Positions 46,560 through 60,159 are shown, counted from the stretch's first letter. The stretch is 64,000 nucleotides of DNA from Cyathus striatus (GCA_025738555.1 JAOVFP010000006.1:5208001-5272000); one strand, 5' to 3'. The notes: generated by a model from the sequence alone, not told the origin. Translations and numbers: made by a program.

Positions 46560-47450
46560 CTATTAGCGAAATGGCGAGTCGTTTGGGGAGCGTAACGTTG
46601 ATATAAGAACTCAGGAATGAGTTCTGAACGAGTTTTAGGAGAGTTTGGAGAACGAGTTGCGGGGTATGGACAATTGTGAGACGGTAGAACTGCAGAGGCC
46701 AGTGAATAGTGATAGAGTATGAGTGAGACGACGAATGTGATCTGAAAATGGGTGGGGGATAAGATTCACTGCAGTAAGGTAAGGTAGATACAGGTTTTTA
46801 TAGGAAAGAAAATCAGGTGTGTTACTTAACGAAGCTTCGGTTTGCGACGTAAATTTGTTGTAGCTTAAGAACTATGAGATGAACTTCATTCGACCTGCGT
46901 CGTAATACTAATACTAGTATCCAGTGAGGATGAGAAGAATAGCGTAGAACGGTCAACAAGTCGCTCACATTAGTATCCTCGCCAACATCCCCCGACAGCC
47001 CATCCGAGGCGTTAGCAACTTTAATTCGGTGTTCGTGTAATGCACAGTTATATACACAACTTTATGTAGTTCCTGCCATCGTGATATAGGTGAGTACGGT
47101 ACGAGACGGAAAGGCGCGTCCACCTTTGGCAGTCAATATCCAACCGACCAGCAGACGATACCGTCTTACTGAATGGAGGTGTTTATTATAATATTGACTG
47201 TGACATCTTCGGTGGTAATGCAACTCGAAGTTATGTAGATGACTTCGTTTATTCCTGTGTCGTTATACCCAGTGAGTACTTAACGAGACGAAAGGTATAA
47301 TGAAACCAATTATAATAAAATATAACGTTGATAACAGGAAGGAGAAATTCGTCACTTTGATTTGCTGAATACGCCATATCGTAGCTCAAGAATCATAGTA
47401 CAACTTCATTCAACCCAGCTTAGACAACGTACACCGAAGATTGGATAGTT
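46560..47450. other. unassigned sequence, no gene recognised
   Basis: No frame longer than about 60 codons. A few short repeats of the ACTTCATTCGACCTGCGTCG type occur near 46880, 47245 and 47410. Confidence 0.4.
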
Positions 47451-47459
47451 CCCACTATA

Positions 47460-48370
47460 CCAAACGACCCCATTCATGCCCTACAGTGTGCAGCCCTCTC
47501 CTAAATCACGCATCAAGCAACACCACCACGGTTGAGTCTGAGTAATCGCCACGTTCCAGAATCTTCACTGTTGACAAGATCGATCTCTTCGAGTCGTTTA
47601 AGCACAGCTGAGGTCGAGCGCAAGAGCAAAGAGGAAAGCCGAACCAACGAGCGCGCTAGGTAGGAGCAACGCTGTAGCTTGAAGTTTAAACATAGGCTGG
47701 AGACTGTTCGTGCATGATGTTTGAGGGAGACGCACAGAGGGGTTCAATAGTCGTGGAGACAGCCTAACATATGTATAGGCAATTTTATGCCACTCTGTAC
47801 ATATCCAGTGAGCAGGGAGGAACGCCTTAACAAAGAGTATACTTACTGAAATAAGCGCATTGGTCGTTGAACAACCTGTACCCTCCCAAGCTGCAGCTAC
47901 CTCTTCTCCCTCGAAGTCAAGAGCAACCTGCAGTGATAAACGCCCAACAGATCGCCAGCATAAAGACGTCAGAGAGGGACTACCAAGATGTAAGTGGCCA
48001 CGCATAGACGCCCTTTGCCCTGCACTACACAGTATGCGGGGATGCCGGGGACACGTAGTGTGCAGGATTTCATGTAGATAGTAAAGAGAGGAGGAAGGGG
48101 AGGCGGTCGGTAGGGCGTTGAACGTTGAGAGCACGGGTGCTAGTGCTGGCCCTTGAGCTTGAGAGGAGGTCCAGGGAGTGGTGCAAGCGAGGCGTACACT
48201 TGACTCTAGAGACTCGACAGTTCCGTCCTGTTCTGTTCACCTGCACACTTCTTCCCTCCTCTCCCCGGCGCCTGCAGTGCGCAAGTCCTTCATTGACCAA
48301 CACGAACCAAGTGCCATTTTCCAGAACATTCACCATTGACAAAGGTCGAGGCCACGTTCAAGCCAAGCAT
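47460..48370 (-). repeat. dispersed repeat R1, inverted copy
   Basis: Includes CACGTTCCAGAATCTTCAC near 47550 (the inverse of the R1 landmark at 1715) and GGGGATGCCGGGGACACG near 48037. The 178-codon minus-strand frame here (47598-48134) is not conserved in other copies. Confidence 0.6.
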
Positions 48371-48764
48371 CGCTGATGTCGAGTCAAAGATGCAAGAGTA
48401 GAGAGAAAAGTTCAAAGAAGAAACAACGACTGTCGACAACAGAGTACGGACCTTTAGCTAACGCATTGATGTGTCACGTGATCAATAGATAACGTAGACA
48501 ATCTAATCTATATCGATGTCACTGACTTCGTTCCAGGCCTTCCGTTGTAGATAGTTAGCTTCTGCACAATACATATACTCTTAGCACTCGTAGGGTATAT
48601 AAGCAGGTAGTACAGTATGTAGAATTTCCCCAGTTTGAGTAAAGATAGCTTACAACAGTCTGTCTTTGTGAACTCAAGCCGTGTGACTCTACCGTCGCTT
48701 ACGCTAGCATCACAAACCGCAACGGAGTATTTTTCCACCCTCCGGTTCTTCCCTCGCTTGCTCA

Positions 48765-49954
48765 CACGGCGGGCATTTTGCTGTCAGGTTCCGTGCTGTC
48801 ATGTAACCTGAAGTGTAACCTGTCAGGTATACTGTCAAGTGGCTCATCGTCTGATAATCAGTGATAAATGTCACACCAAATTGACCATACTTACCGGCTC
48901 ATTAGCACAAAGAAATTGCCTTGCTGCAAGCGCGAGGCCAGATAACTGAAATTGAGCTGGACTGAATTATGTAAGACTCATTGACAATGGCTGAAAACAA
49001 GCAGTCGCGTGTTCGATTCATGTGCAGTGTAAAATTCCACTTGACGAAAAGTGTAAAACTTGATACGTTTTGGCAGTTTACCAAAGATTATTTAATATTT
49101 TATCATTATGCTATTGTTTAAATGCCTGTATAAAATAACTACAGAACAACAGCAGCAAAAAGCTAAGAGTTTTTCATTACGGTCTAAGCTTTCACGGGCA
49201 TCAGTTGAGAACGAATATCCTCAAATAAAAGCATGTTCCAAATTTACGCCTAGTAGGACTTGAACTAGTGACCTTCCGCTATTCAAAACAAAACTTTCGA
49301 CGACAACGATAACTACCAGTAGTCCATAAACCTTTATTATAGTTATCACCCAGCTATTACTTATTCTGCCATTGAACTCCCACTCACCTGCGTGTTTTGT
49401 ATTCTGCTGCTTACCTGCAAATGTAAACATGGAATCTCTTTCAGACAGCAATAATTGTTTAGCTAGTAACATTTAATACCGATCATACCTTCTGTAAAAT
49501 GTTGGTTATTATTAAAATAACAGATGAGAGGTTTAGAATCAATACACATTTATTATGTTGTCATAAATCATAGCCTATTGGATAAATTATGATTTAATGG
49601 AATCTGTTTTCACTCACATATTCAATGTACTCTAATGTCATTATATACAGATATTAAAAGGTAAAAACAGCTTTGACTTTATAACTTTACATGGAGGATG
49701 AATTGAACACACAACTGCTTGTTTTCAGCCATTGTCAATGAGTCTTACATAATTCAGTCCAGCTCAATTTCAGTTATCCGGCCTCGCGCTTGCAGCAAGG
49801 CAATTTCTTTGTGCTAATGAGCCGGTAAGTATGGTCAATTTGGTGTGACATTTGTCACTGATCATCAGACGATGAGCCACTTGACAGTATACCTGACAAG
49901 TTACACTTCAGGTTACATGACAGCACGGAACCTGACAGCAAAATGCCCGCCGTG
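48765..49954. mobile_element. TIR DNA transposon, 1190 bp, non-autonomous
   Basis: Terminal inverted repeats of about 241 bp (48765-49005 and 49714-49954), nearly identical, starting CACGGCGGGCATTTTGCTGT. Flanked by TCA on each side. The same site is empty in R1 copies at about 1617 and 31874 (CTTGCTCACTGG). The 3-bp TNA-type duplication and CAC start suggest a CACTA/CMC-related family; that placement is inference. The largest internal frame is 83 codons and no transposase is present. The internal part has a tRNA-like stretch. Confidence 0.85.
49240..49325 (-). other. tRNA-like sequence inside the TIR transposon
   Basis: The minus strand reads GGTAGTTATCGTTGTCG and then AGTTCAAGTCC, approximating A and B boxes of RNA polymerase III promoters. 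The T-arm does not pair properly, so a functional tRNA is unlikely. It may be SINE-derived or coincidental. Confidence 0.3.
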
Positions 49955-49957
49955 TCA

Positions 49958-51090
49958 CTGGCGCGCTCGTTGGCTCTTGCACTCGACCTCTGCTCTGCTT
50001 TGCTTGCCTTGAAGAGATCGATCTTGTCGATGGAGAAGATTCTGGAACGTGGCGATTACGCAGACTCAGTGGGTTGGTCGACGCTACGACGAGTGGTCGA
50101 TGAAGGACTTGGGGGACGTGGACAGGCTTGGGCGTGATTCTATAACGGGCTACGGGACATGACGAGCTTTCAGCGTACGTTCTCTACCCTCACTTGCACT
50201 ACCCCCACTCCTCCCGCCAGCGCTCAACCCCTCCCCTCTCCCCTCCCCCCCTCCGTCCCTCTCGCTCCCCTCTCCCAGTGTCCCACTAGTCATCCGCCAC
50301 ACGTCATCAGACCCTCACTCCACCCACGACCCGGCCATCAAATCCAACACATTTCGCATCCCCGACATCCCCGCGTAGTGCGTAGGGCAACGGGCGTTTG
50401 TGCGGCCAGTTCCTCTCCGGCGTTCTTGCTGGCGATGTGCTGGTTGATGACCACTGATGTGTGCGCTTGAGTCTAGGAGAGTGGTGGGAGGTGGGGTAGT
50501 GCTGCTGTCTGGTGCTCGGACTCGGAGGGTTGGTGCTGCGTCTTGCAAGAGACCTGTACATCTCGGCGCTTAAAGTTCTGGTAAGCATCGTGATATCGTC
50601 TTTGTTATCGCTTTCTTTCATGCTCACTGGATACGTACAAGATTGTATTGAAATTGTGTGTACATACACGCTGGGCTGTCTTTGCGTTGTCCCTCGTACG
50701 ACGCGTAACGACCTATACTTACTGACGTAACGTACGTTTGCGTGCTGTCCAAGTCTTGAGCGTATCTCCTCTTCTGTACCATTGGTGTCCCGTCCACGTA
50801 TGACCGCCCTACTCGTTCAATGCTATTTGTTTTTGCCAAGTCCCACCTTTGTATAGTCCAAGAAGTCATTGAGTTGGGTAGCAATGCGTCTAATGCAGTT
50901 CAAATTAAAACTCCTCCCTGTTGTCAACATTATATCTCATTACAGTTGGTTTCATTAGGTGACACGTTGAGCGCCATGGTGCGTCGGTGAATGAGCTAGT
51001 GATACCACTTTTCGTCTCGTGCTCACCGATATCACGATCCAAGAATAAATGACACAACTGGCGAATTAAGGTAATAATAAACGCGATCAT
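49958..51090 (+). repeat. dispersed repeat R1, copy c
   Basis: Begins at 48721 left of the TIR element and resumes at 49955. It aligns with 1617-2730 at high identity and is non-coding. Confidence 0.75.
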
Positions 51091-51187
51091 AGATGTTTAG
51101 TACCAATTAGAGTGATTGCCAGATGTATTTCTGTCCACGTGCTAGGGCTTAGCTCATTGTAAGTCCAATTAAACACTTATGTATAGG

Positions 51188-51262
51188 AAGTGGTAGCTTG
51201 GTTCAACGGTTAGAGCATGGGACTAGTTTACTGAGTTTCACAGGTTCAATTCCTCCTCAGAT
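51188..51262 (+). repeat. tRNA-derived SINE head, copy c
   Basis: The plus strand has GGTAGCTTGGTTCAACGGTTAGAGCATGG (positions 51191-51220) and a perfect B box GGTTCAATTCC (51243-51253), followed by TCCTCAGATCA as in the other copies. The sequence between 51265 and 51350 repeats part of the element in inverse order. Confidence 0.6.
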
Positions 51263-51752
51263 CATTCTCCATCTGAGGAGTCTGAGCTACGACATTATTA
51301 CTAGAATTATGATTTTTTTACTTCCCTTTCTATTAGAGAGAGGGAGGGGGGGGTGCCGCCTTGTATGGGCACACTCTTTCGGTTGAATGAGGATGTTTAT
51401 TACCAATGTGGGTGATTGTAGGTTGTGTCTCTGTCCTCGTACTCTTTATTACGAGGCAGGGTTTAATGAAATTCTTTGTGTGGACGTATTACTCATACCT
51501 ATTTACCATTCAACCATGTAATACATCTCTACCTTTCCCTTCACGCATTACACATACCCTATTAAAACAGTGCTCTTCATCATGATATACTTGGTATACG
51601 AATGGTATGCCAAGCATACCACCTACACGCCCACTGGAGTGTCCTCCACATTCGTTCCAAAAAGACCTAACTGTGTGATCATTGTCGACGATACGTGCGA
51701 GTATGCGGACAACGTAAATACCAAAGAAGATGAGTTGAGGCAAAGGAAAGTT

Positions 51753-51828
51753 ACCTGAGGAGGAATTGAATCTGTGTCCTCAGGCAACTAGCCCCATGCT
51801 CTAACCAACTGAGCTAATAAGCCATTGT
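51753..51828 (-). repeat. tRNA-derived SINE head, copy d
   Basis: Almost identical to copy a at 33402-33476 (A box TTAGCTCAGTTGG, B box GATTCAATTCC). The identity continues into the F-box pseudogene on the right, so copies a and d are parts of one duplicated block. Confidence 0.65.
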
Positions 51829-52152
51829 GTACTACACTACTTGTACCAACTTATACTTATGTACAAGAAGTCGTGCTTTGTATAATTCTTATGGTGTTAC
51901 AGTATATTTCCAGTAGTGTGACGACGATTCAGGTCATGAGCCTGCTGGAGCTTTGGAGAGCAGCGCCAAATAGTGCGTCCATGGCTATAAGACTTGAATT
52001 TCAATGCAGGAATTTTACTTTGACGACTTCGTGAATCGTGACTCTGACTCGAGGGAATCTTTTAGTAGTTACTCCATATGGTGCACTGTTCTTGTTCACT
52101 AGTGCTCCTGATCGATTTAAGGAAGTACCGAAAGCAATCAATTTATCTACAA

Positions 52153-54425
52153 CTAACATTGGAAGTTCTTGTTATTTACGATAGCAAGGCCCATACCAGA
52201 ATTTACCATCGCACCCCTGCAATATGTACCTATACTAGTCTGAATTTGAAAAGTATATTTAGTAGGGTCCAGTGGCCCAAAAGATGTAATTTGGCTGTGT
52301 AAAATCTTATCACCTCGAGGAATTCCGATATCTAGTTTGTAAACATTAGATTGATTGCCAGATATACAGAGTGTTTGTAGTTTTGTAAGCGAAGAAGCTG
52401 TTTCGATCAATTGTGCCTAGAGAATTATTAGCGACACAGTGAGTTGGATTAGGAAGGAAACGAACCACAGAATTATTAGAATTGTAGTATTTTGTTGGAA
52501 AGATAGTTTTTTCTTCCTTATAACCATCCTGGAGTAGTAGATCTTCATGTACATTGTACTCCACAGTCATGTACAAATACTTGAGATTTTCCAGCGATAA
52601 AATAGTGGAAAAAGAATTGTCCCCAAAAATCCATGTAGTGTTTGCATGTATGACCTTGATTATCAATCTTTCAAGAGAAGATGCATGACGGAGGAGGGCG
52701 CCTGAAGAATAGATGGAATGAGATGAATCTGGTCCAGATCCGCAGAATTCAATTGAAAGAGATGTTAGGCCAGTGAATGAATTCAAGTAACGATAGAAAC
52801 TCTGAGGACCCCCAGATATTCCACTAATACTAATCTCTGTAAGATGTACTTTTTCACACTTCAGCCCATCCCAGATGTTGTCTTTAGTTACATCTGGACC
52901 TGGAACATGATTGAGAACTGAGATTGATGTAAGTGATTGAAGATATAATGGACATGTCTTCTTATTTATGAAGTAGCCCATTATATCAAGGTGTGTAATA
53001 TGGAGCTGGGACTTCAGTTCAAAGAATGAGTCAAGGAATATTGGGAATCCAGACATATGTCGAAAGGATAAAGTGCGAAGGCGAGTGGATGATTTTGAGA
53101 GAAACTCTGGGATACCTCTAATTCGATCATTTTGTTGGCCATTGTGATATGCCTTGATTGAGAACTTTTTTAAGGGAGGAATGGAATCAATTTGAAAGGG
53201 AACCATAACACTCGAAGAGTGAATGCCTATATTCAATTCTGCCAAAGAAGGCATTTGAGAGATTCCGGATACAACACAGTCTCTACTCCATTGGGATTTC
53301 GAGTTCCATATCTCCCAACTGTTTGAATCGGTTTGTTATAAGTGCATGATGTTAAAGAAGAGGCATACATCCTTACCTAACCCGTGTTGCTCCATTAAAA
53401 TGTCTAATAGCTAGTGGAATCAAGCTCTTAAACCTTTCAATCTTTTTCATGTTAAGGTACTCCTTATCTTTGTTACGCACGTGTTCTGTCACCAGATCTA
53501 CTACCACGATGGTGATCCATTTAGCATACTTGAGGGAAGTATGCGTTCCAGTAGCCAGTGATTCGAGATGTTCAGCAAAACCACTGTCATTCTTCTCACA
53601 ACCACTTCTGAATGGTCCAACAGTGGTGTGATAAAACACCAAGGGAGTGTAGAGCAGGCATTTCGCCTGCGCTACAAAAATCGACATATTACAATTTCTA
53701 TTACGTAATCAGCTGATGCGTACATCGACGCGTTCGTTCGCATTCGCGCGCGTTATCTTTCTCATCTTCCCTCCAACGCCGACACTACTGCTTCATCCCC
53801 AGCGCCACTATTACTCAACAGGTTTAAAGATCATCGGTACTGCGCGCTACCAAGAGCCACTAAATACCGCAGTTCACCTTACCAGTGGCCATGTCATCGC
53901 CTCTAGTCTCTCCCCTCAAGTTTTTATTTTATAAATTTTCTTTCAATTCATTGGTATGCTTTATGTTTCAAGCTTTTCCTTTTTCTTCCAATAATCTACC
54001 ATTAATTTCCGTTTTATTTCAACCATTCCTGATTAAGTAGTCTCCTTATTCATATTTTCTTTAAATATCATGTATCTACCTCACCCCAATCCAGTTTACA
54101 TTTTCCCCCTTCTCTCGACACCTTAGAACACCCAAGGTCGAACGGATGTTCACCGACTCGCTTACAAATTTCTTTGTTTAGGTATCAACGCACCTTCCAC
54201 CTCTACAGGAGAAACAGTGTCATTGAATTGTCTGCATGCGAGACGAAGAGACAGCATGGATGAAGGTAGACATGGCTGATACATGGAAAATCCCCATTTG
54301 ATGATATCTTCAAAGGGTGGCATGAATAAAGGTCAATTAACCCGATACTGATTACTGGCATATACCTGCTTGATGATCTCTTGAAAGAGTTCATTTGGCA
54401 ATGTGAAAAGAGTGTTATTCTGCAT
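52153..54425 (-). pseudogene. F-box/LRR pseudogene, split by a solo LTR
   Basis: Start ATG at 54425; exon 1 begins with FTLPNELFQEII. Exon 1 is frameshifted near 54370 and interrupted by the LTR at 53648-54207. It resumes with LVFYHTT and ends at the GTAAGG donor near 53380. Exon 2 (about 53340-52455) is open and contains MPSLAELNIGIH and SSLERLIIK segments. The intron before the last exon is conserved. The last exon (52410-52153) has a frameshift near its end. Its two introns sit where those of the intact gene do, confirming the splice model. Confidence 0.82.
53648..54207 (+). repeat. solo LTR, 560 bp, in the F-box pseudogene
   Basis: Starts TGTAGAGCAGGCA and ends CCTCTACA; flanked by GGAG (53644-53647 and 54208-54211). 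The intact F-box gene has the unbroken sequence near 39373. It belongs to the same family as 45531-46361 but is shorter internally. Confidence 0.78.
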
Positions 54426-54429
54426 GGTT

Positions 54430-57400
54430 TTATGACAGGAAGAGGACTTATCTGAGAGTGTAGATGTGGCTATTTTCAGAATCGGCTAGATATAGTGAGG
54501 TAGGAAGAGTCAAGTCGAGTCATCCTAACGCATTCAAGGTAATTTCAAATCAATCAATCGTTATTGATTTAATTTCAATTCGCTTGTAGACGGTTATGTT
54601 AGTTGTTCAGATCACTCAATTTTTATTGTTACTTATCGGAATGTAGTATAGACCTTGGACTTATAGGTAAACTCGGTAGGCTGATGTTGTTCGATGAAGG
54701 ACTTGTGTGATAGCGGGATCAGGAAAACCTTGATTTCTTAATTCTGTATAATTTACATTAACTGTGAAAGCAGATCCTAATTTTTTCAAATGCTAAAATT
54801 TTCAAAAATTAACAAGAATAAGGGAGATTAAGACATATTAAACAAAATAAATGTGGATTTTTTAGACCGCTTATTAATTTACTTTGATTTTCATTAATTT
54901 TCATTGACTTTCAGCGAGGAAACAGATCCTCAACCCTCCAGCCAATTGGGAATTTATTTATGCATGACAGAAGTGTGTGACTCACAGTTAGGAAATTGAT
55001 GTCTATCCCGCCATTCAAACCAAATTGGAGGCTAAGTCACACTCTTCACTTTGTCTTCGCTCCCATTTTATCGTGGGGCATCTTTATCTGTATGTATATT
55101 ACTATAATGGCATATATTATATAGAGAAAGAAAGTTCAAAATTGATTGGTGATTAATTACACTTAACTTGCACTCAAACTTCTGACAGTAGAAGTTTGAG
55201 TGCAAGTGTGACACTGGCATGAATTTGGTGCTAAACTTTCCGTTGATTATTCCGTAGACCTCGTATAATTCAAATGTGCCTTGTGTGGAAGATGATTCCG
55301 GGTTGGGGGAATTCTTGAACAAAGAATTGCGAGTGGATAGCGTGCCCATCTATCCCCAGGTTCTAGTGAGGTTCATTGAGAAGTGAAAAAGGGGGGAAGA
55401 GTAACCTGTATTCAAAGAATATACTGCACTGTACTTAAATAGGTACAGGACAATGTAAACGAGTGGAGTAATAAAAACCGTCACGAGGCCAATTCTACGG
55501 TACAGGCAATTTGCACACCTTGATTGTAAAGTGTAATATACAGTAAGAAAATCCTGTAAGTATAAGTAGCACACTTTGAAGTTTGCAAATGTAAATGTAC
55601 TGTGTACATATGAATACAGGAAACTTACTAACAGTACTCCGGTAAATATGCGTTAGCACCATTTAATGAGGTCCAGGAACCATACATGCAGCCAGCTGGT
55701 ATGTTTATAATGTGCTTTAGCCTTCGAATATTTGAAAGTATTATGTACCAATTGGAGTCCTGCAACTGGTTTAGAGCATTTGGAGTTAATGAACTTGACA
55801 ATATAGTGACAAGTGTTGACAAGAATGGTGTCCAGCACCATCACTAAACGCCACATGTACACGCACATGGACCCGCTAATCTTACCTTTCTTATTTTCAA
55901 GTTTTTAATCAGCCAACGAAGCATACATCAACTTTACAATATAATCTTCTCTGAGTACATAAAGTAATGTGTTGTGACAGCTGAACGTCGCGTGAACGGA
56001 ACATTGTGACTTAGAGTCATTCTCTTCTCATCGACAATGTTCATGTCATAGACCACCCAATCACCCAACCCCCCCTTCTGAAAGTTCTGTTTACCCGCCA
56101 CCAATACCCCAAAGCCTGCTCCCACCTTTAGCTCAGCACCTCAGGCCAGTGCATACCTGCCATGTCACCACACTCGCGCCACTGGCCACCAACTGCAAGC
56201 CACTCGAAGTGTTTCCGATGCCGCTACTATGTCACATTACCCACCACTGCTACCACCTTTCTTCGGCCAACACAACTCAGCAAGTATGATGGAGTAAACT
56301 GATATGACTAACTTGTTAGAAGTACTTTAAGTAGTTAGTAGTAGCACCACTAACATAAAATATGTAATCTAAGTTAGTTATATTTTGTACGAAGGGTATC
56401 TGGTTCGCAATAGTGAAATAGAACAAGTTTCAAGACAATAGATTGCTTTCTGAGACTGGGATTTCTGACTTCAATTAAAGTTCTAGTTAAAACTCGAAAA
56501 TCCAATATTCGATTCAATACAATAGTACTCGGTACTTCAAATACTAATCAGAACTCGGATACTATTCTTCAGAACGTTACTCTACTTCGAGAACGGAAGG
56601 ACGGCTCGTGCAGTGCTTACTTTACTTATTCTACCATCCCTAAATTATATACTAAAAATCCTACCTATGTTATTTGTACTGGTATATAGTGTATAGTGGA
56701 TGTAAATAGATTGTGTATGCTATTTCTAAGGCTGTTCATATGTTCCCTAAGGTGTGGAGAACCCCCCCCCCATATGGCAATCCATATGGTTACACCTTAT
56801 TCCAGAAGGGCCTCAAACGCTGCGTCGTTGGTACGAGCCCGGTACATGTGCTAAAACATGTGGTTACAAGGAATTTCGGAGTTAATGGCTCTTTCTGCGA
56901 TGCGCATCAATAGTGCGTGATGGCATTGGTACTGTGCTTGGCTGTTTCATGCGCCATCGTCCATGTGGTTTTACACATGTAAGTTATTCTATTATTCAGA
57001 CCTGGATATCATAGACATGCGGCATATTTCTGAAAGCTACTGGCTGAGCAACAGCGGTCCGTATGTTCTGATTTAGGGATTTTCCGGAGGGTTCTATACA
57101 ACGGCACGTGGTCTATTGGACTTGGTGCAGGGAATCATTTGAGATGCACGAGAGCGGTACAGTGGCTTCATTGTAAAATAATAATAATTGTAAAAGAGAT
57201 AGTGCAATGGCTACTAATAAACCAAAGTAGTGTATTAAATGAGTACAAAGAACTGACAACCCATATGATATACTTCCAATACCCTTGGTTCGTATCGCTG
57301 AGATACTTTGGCTGGCGGCACGGGCCTCAACCCCAGCCCTTGTACTCGTCCCTTAGTAGTGTATTTTGTAGAAAATACTATAGTTGGCAACTCGGGACTC

Positions 57401-57938
57401 GTTCCAACTCTTGCACTCATGGGGTGGTTCCTTGTACAGATTTAAATATAGAAGTTGCATAAAATGAAATAATAATTGAAAAATGAGTGTATATTAAAAG
57501 CCGGCGTATCAAAACTATGTGGTAATCACAACATCCCTCACTGCCCAGTCAATGTGAGTGTTGCTAGGTGCTGAGAGTTGAAGTAAACACACATATGATC
57601 GATACTTGAGCGCTCCGTAAGTCCTCCCTTCATTTCGTTGTTCCCAGCTAATACCCCATAACATGTCAGCAAACATCGTGAAAACTGAGCCCCTCTCCTT
57701 CGACTCAACTGACAACCTGCCAGTCGTTAGACAAGCGCTGAGTCTCAGGGTACCGGTCGTGTGGCTGCACATATTCCCCATGTTGGAGGTGGAGGAACCC
57801 ATTGCTCTGGACAGGCATGTATTCTGTAACCCTTGTACCGTCACATACCTCCCTCACAATAGTCACCTGTATAGGCCGCTTTTGGTAACATGTACTATGG
57901 AGGACGTACATTTGCAATGTGTGCCTACCAAGACCTAG
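54430..57938. other. 3.5 kb without a recognisable gene
   Basis: Several minus-strand frames of 60-93 codons between 55068 and 56125 are hydrophobic in places but have no family signature, and no phased intron model was found. CCATATGGCAATCCATATGG near 56770 is a perfect inverted repeat. A membrane-protein pseudogene near 55.3-55.9 kb remains possible. Confidence 0.4.
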
Positions 57939-58318
57939 CGCAAGTGGCACATCAAGTTAAACCAAAACCAGCGCGGCTTTGCCATTGTTTCCTCTCTTGC
58001 TGCCTCTGCTTTGGCCCTTGCTCGCGGTTATCACATTGAGCAGATCGAGGAAGTTCCCCTTGGTATTGTTGTCTCTGCTATTGAGTCCTTCACAAAGACT
58101 AATGAGGCAGCTACACTCCTCAAGGCTCTTCACGTGTATGGCAACATTGTCAAGGTTTCCAACTCGCAAACTTCGTGCTAGTAAGGGTAAGCTGAGGAAC
58201 CGTTGCCATCGTCAATGCCACAGACCTCTCATAGTCTACAACAAAGACAAGGGCACTGCCAAAGCCTTCCATAACCTTCTAGGTGTCGAGCTTATCAACA
58301 TTAGGAGACTATTTATCT
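57939..58318 (+). pseudogene. 60S ribosomal protein L4 (uL4) pseudogene fragment
   Basis: The first frame encodes RKWHIKLNQNQRGFAIVSS followed by ALARGYHIEQIEEVPL and LLKALHVYGNIVKVSNS. A one-base deletion near 58165 shifts the frame, which goes on with RKLRASKGKLRNRCHRQ, RPLIVYNKDKG and AFHNLLGVELINI. These are hallmark stretches of eukaryotic L4. The segment covers the middle of the protein only, with no start or C-terminal extension. No intron is visible inside it, so a processed origin is possible but unproven. Confidence 0.88.
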
Positions 58319-58970
58319 CTCTCGCCCTCTTATGCTCATTGTTTTGAAGGACAGGTGTGAGAGAGGGTCGTTATTCGGAGACTTTCCTGATGGCTGTGCT
58401 TGACTGTTGCCAGTCTAATCATTTAAAGGTAAGTAAGTTAACAATTTGCATGATTTTAATTGAACATTACATTGGCCTACCACCTGTCTAGATGTTAACT
58501 AAGAACGCTTACAAACAGAAATAGCACCCCCCTCGCATTTCACGTGAAAGGAGGTATGACATGGACCATAGCTATCGTATTCCTACTGTATAGACTTATG
58601 TATTTAATACTAAATTCATAATATACCTGCTTTGTCTTCTCGGTTGGATTGATGTAATAGTCAAGGGGTGGTGTATTGCCAATGTGTTAATGATAACTAA
58701 CAGCTCAAAAAGTATGAAAATCCATAATAATTTTAGAGATATACACCAATTTAAATCAATTAAAATCCCAAGTTTAAATTTACATTCACCTACTACAGAT
58801 TAACGAAAATCCCAATAACCCATATAATTTGTTTAATCTTGTTAATTTTAGCAAATTTTCCAAGATTACACTCGATTTTTCGTAATTTTATCTCATTAAA
58901 CACAATTATATACATGGGATTTTCCTGATGCTGCCACCGCCGCCACCTCCTGTTTCGAATTCACCATTAT
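58319..58970. other. AT-rich interval, no gene recognised
   Basis: Follows the L4 pseudogene. No long frame and no motif. Confidence 0.4.
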
Positions 58971-58974
58971 CACG

Positions 58975-59230
58975 ACGCAGCAATAAATGACACAACTGGT
59001 GAGTTAAGGTGCTAATAAAATGCTTTGGATAGATACATTCTGTCGGTTGGATGAGGATGGTTACTGTCAATATAGGTGATTGCCAGATTCATTTTTGTCT
59101 TCGTACCCAATGTATATTATGAAGCAGGGTCGAATGAAGTTTTTATGCAAACATGTGACTCACCTATGTATATCTGCTTTCCCCTTCGTGCACTACAAGC
59201 ACCGTATTTAAGCACAACATGGTATATACT
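58975..59230 (+). repeat. partial R1 3'-region copy
   Basis: AATAAATGACACAACTGGTGA ... TTCTGTCGGTTGGATGAGGA aligns with 2693-2960 and 32947-33175. Non-coding. Confidence 0.55.
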
Positions 59231-60159
59231 TTTCATGTATGTCTGCACAGTGCTCTCCATCATGATCCCCCTGGTGTACGAATGGTATCATCTGCTACAT
59301 TGCTCACTTCCATTTCAACACTCTTGCAGTAAGTCTGATTAAGTCCTGCAATGCACAGGAAACGATATGACATGATCTGGAACAACATAGTGACAGTAGT
59401 GATGATCTCGCAGCCTTATCATGGCACTTGTGATTTACCTTCATGTAATCAACCATCAATTTCGATCTTTGCAGAACCTATTATGCAACAGATTGTTGCA
59501 GTAAGAACAGTAAATATTGTCATAATATTCAGGCAAAAAAAGGTTTATGACATGTTGTCCCACATTATCAACTCTAATGAAGTAATTATTATTGAGACAA
59601 ACCCACACTGAATGTTCTAATTGCTCATATCAGCTTCTTCCTAATGCATATATAACTATTTCAGCATTGTTTTGTATAGGGTTTGGAAGTGGGAAAAACC
59701 CACCGAAGCGGATTTTGCTTGCTGCAGTAACTCTCAATGGACAAAAATGATTTGCACAGTATATATTCAAAACATTGTTATGAAGCTGCTCATATAAAAA
59801 TCACTCTGTAAACCATGTTCTCATGCACTTAATCTCCGCCTGCCAGAGTATTTCACATGGTCATCTAGCAAATAAAATGTGTTACTGTCTACATATGACT
59901 CCACGTTGGGGGCTACTAGTTGCATGTGGAAAACTAAAAATAAATAATGCGATGTGTGGCCACTGGCCAGTGGCTATGGGCACAAGTAAATTTCAAACTG
60001 GCACTTCAGCTTCAACTTCCGGCACATTATTGTTGTTGAATCTGATTTGTGAGCTGCATGATGGTGTTTAAACTGTACACTTTTCCTTGTGCAACCCGAT
60101 ATATCAGCATCAATGGAGTTAGAACCTAATAACGGGTGAGCATTGTTGTATGGTAAAAA

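Noticed and set aside
47598..48134. 178-codon minus-strand frame
   Set aside because: Lies in R1; other R1 copies do not keep the frame open.
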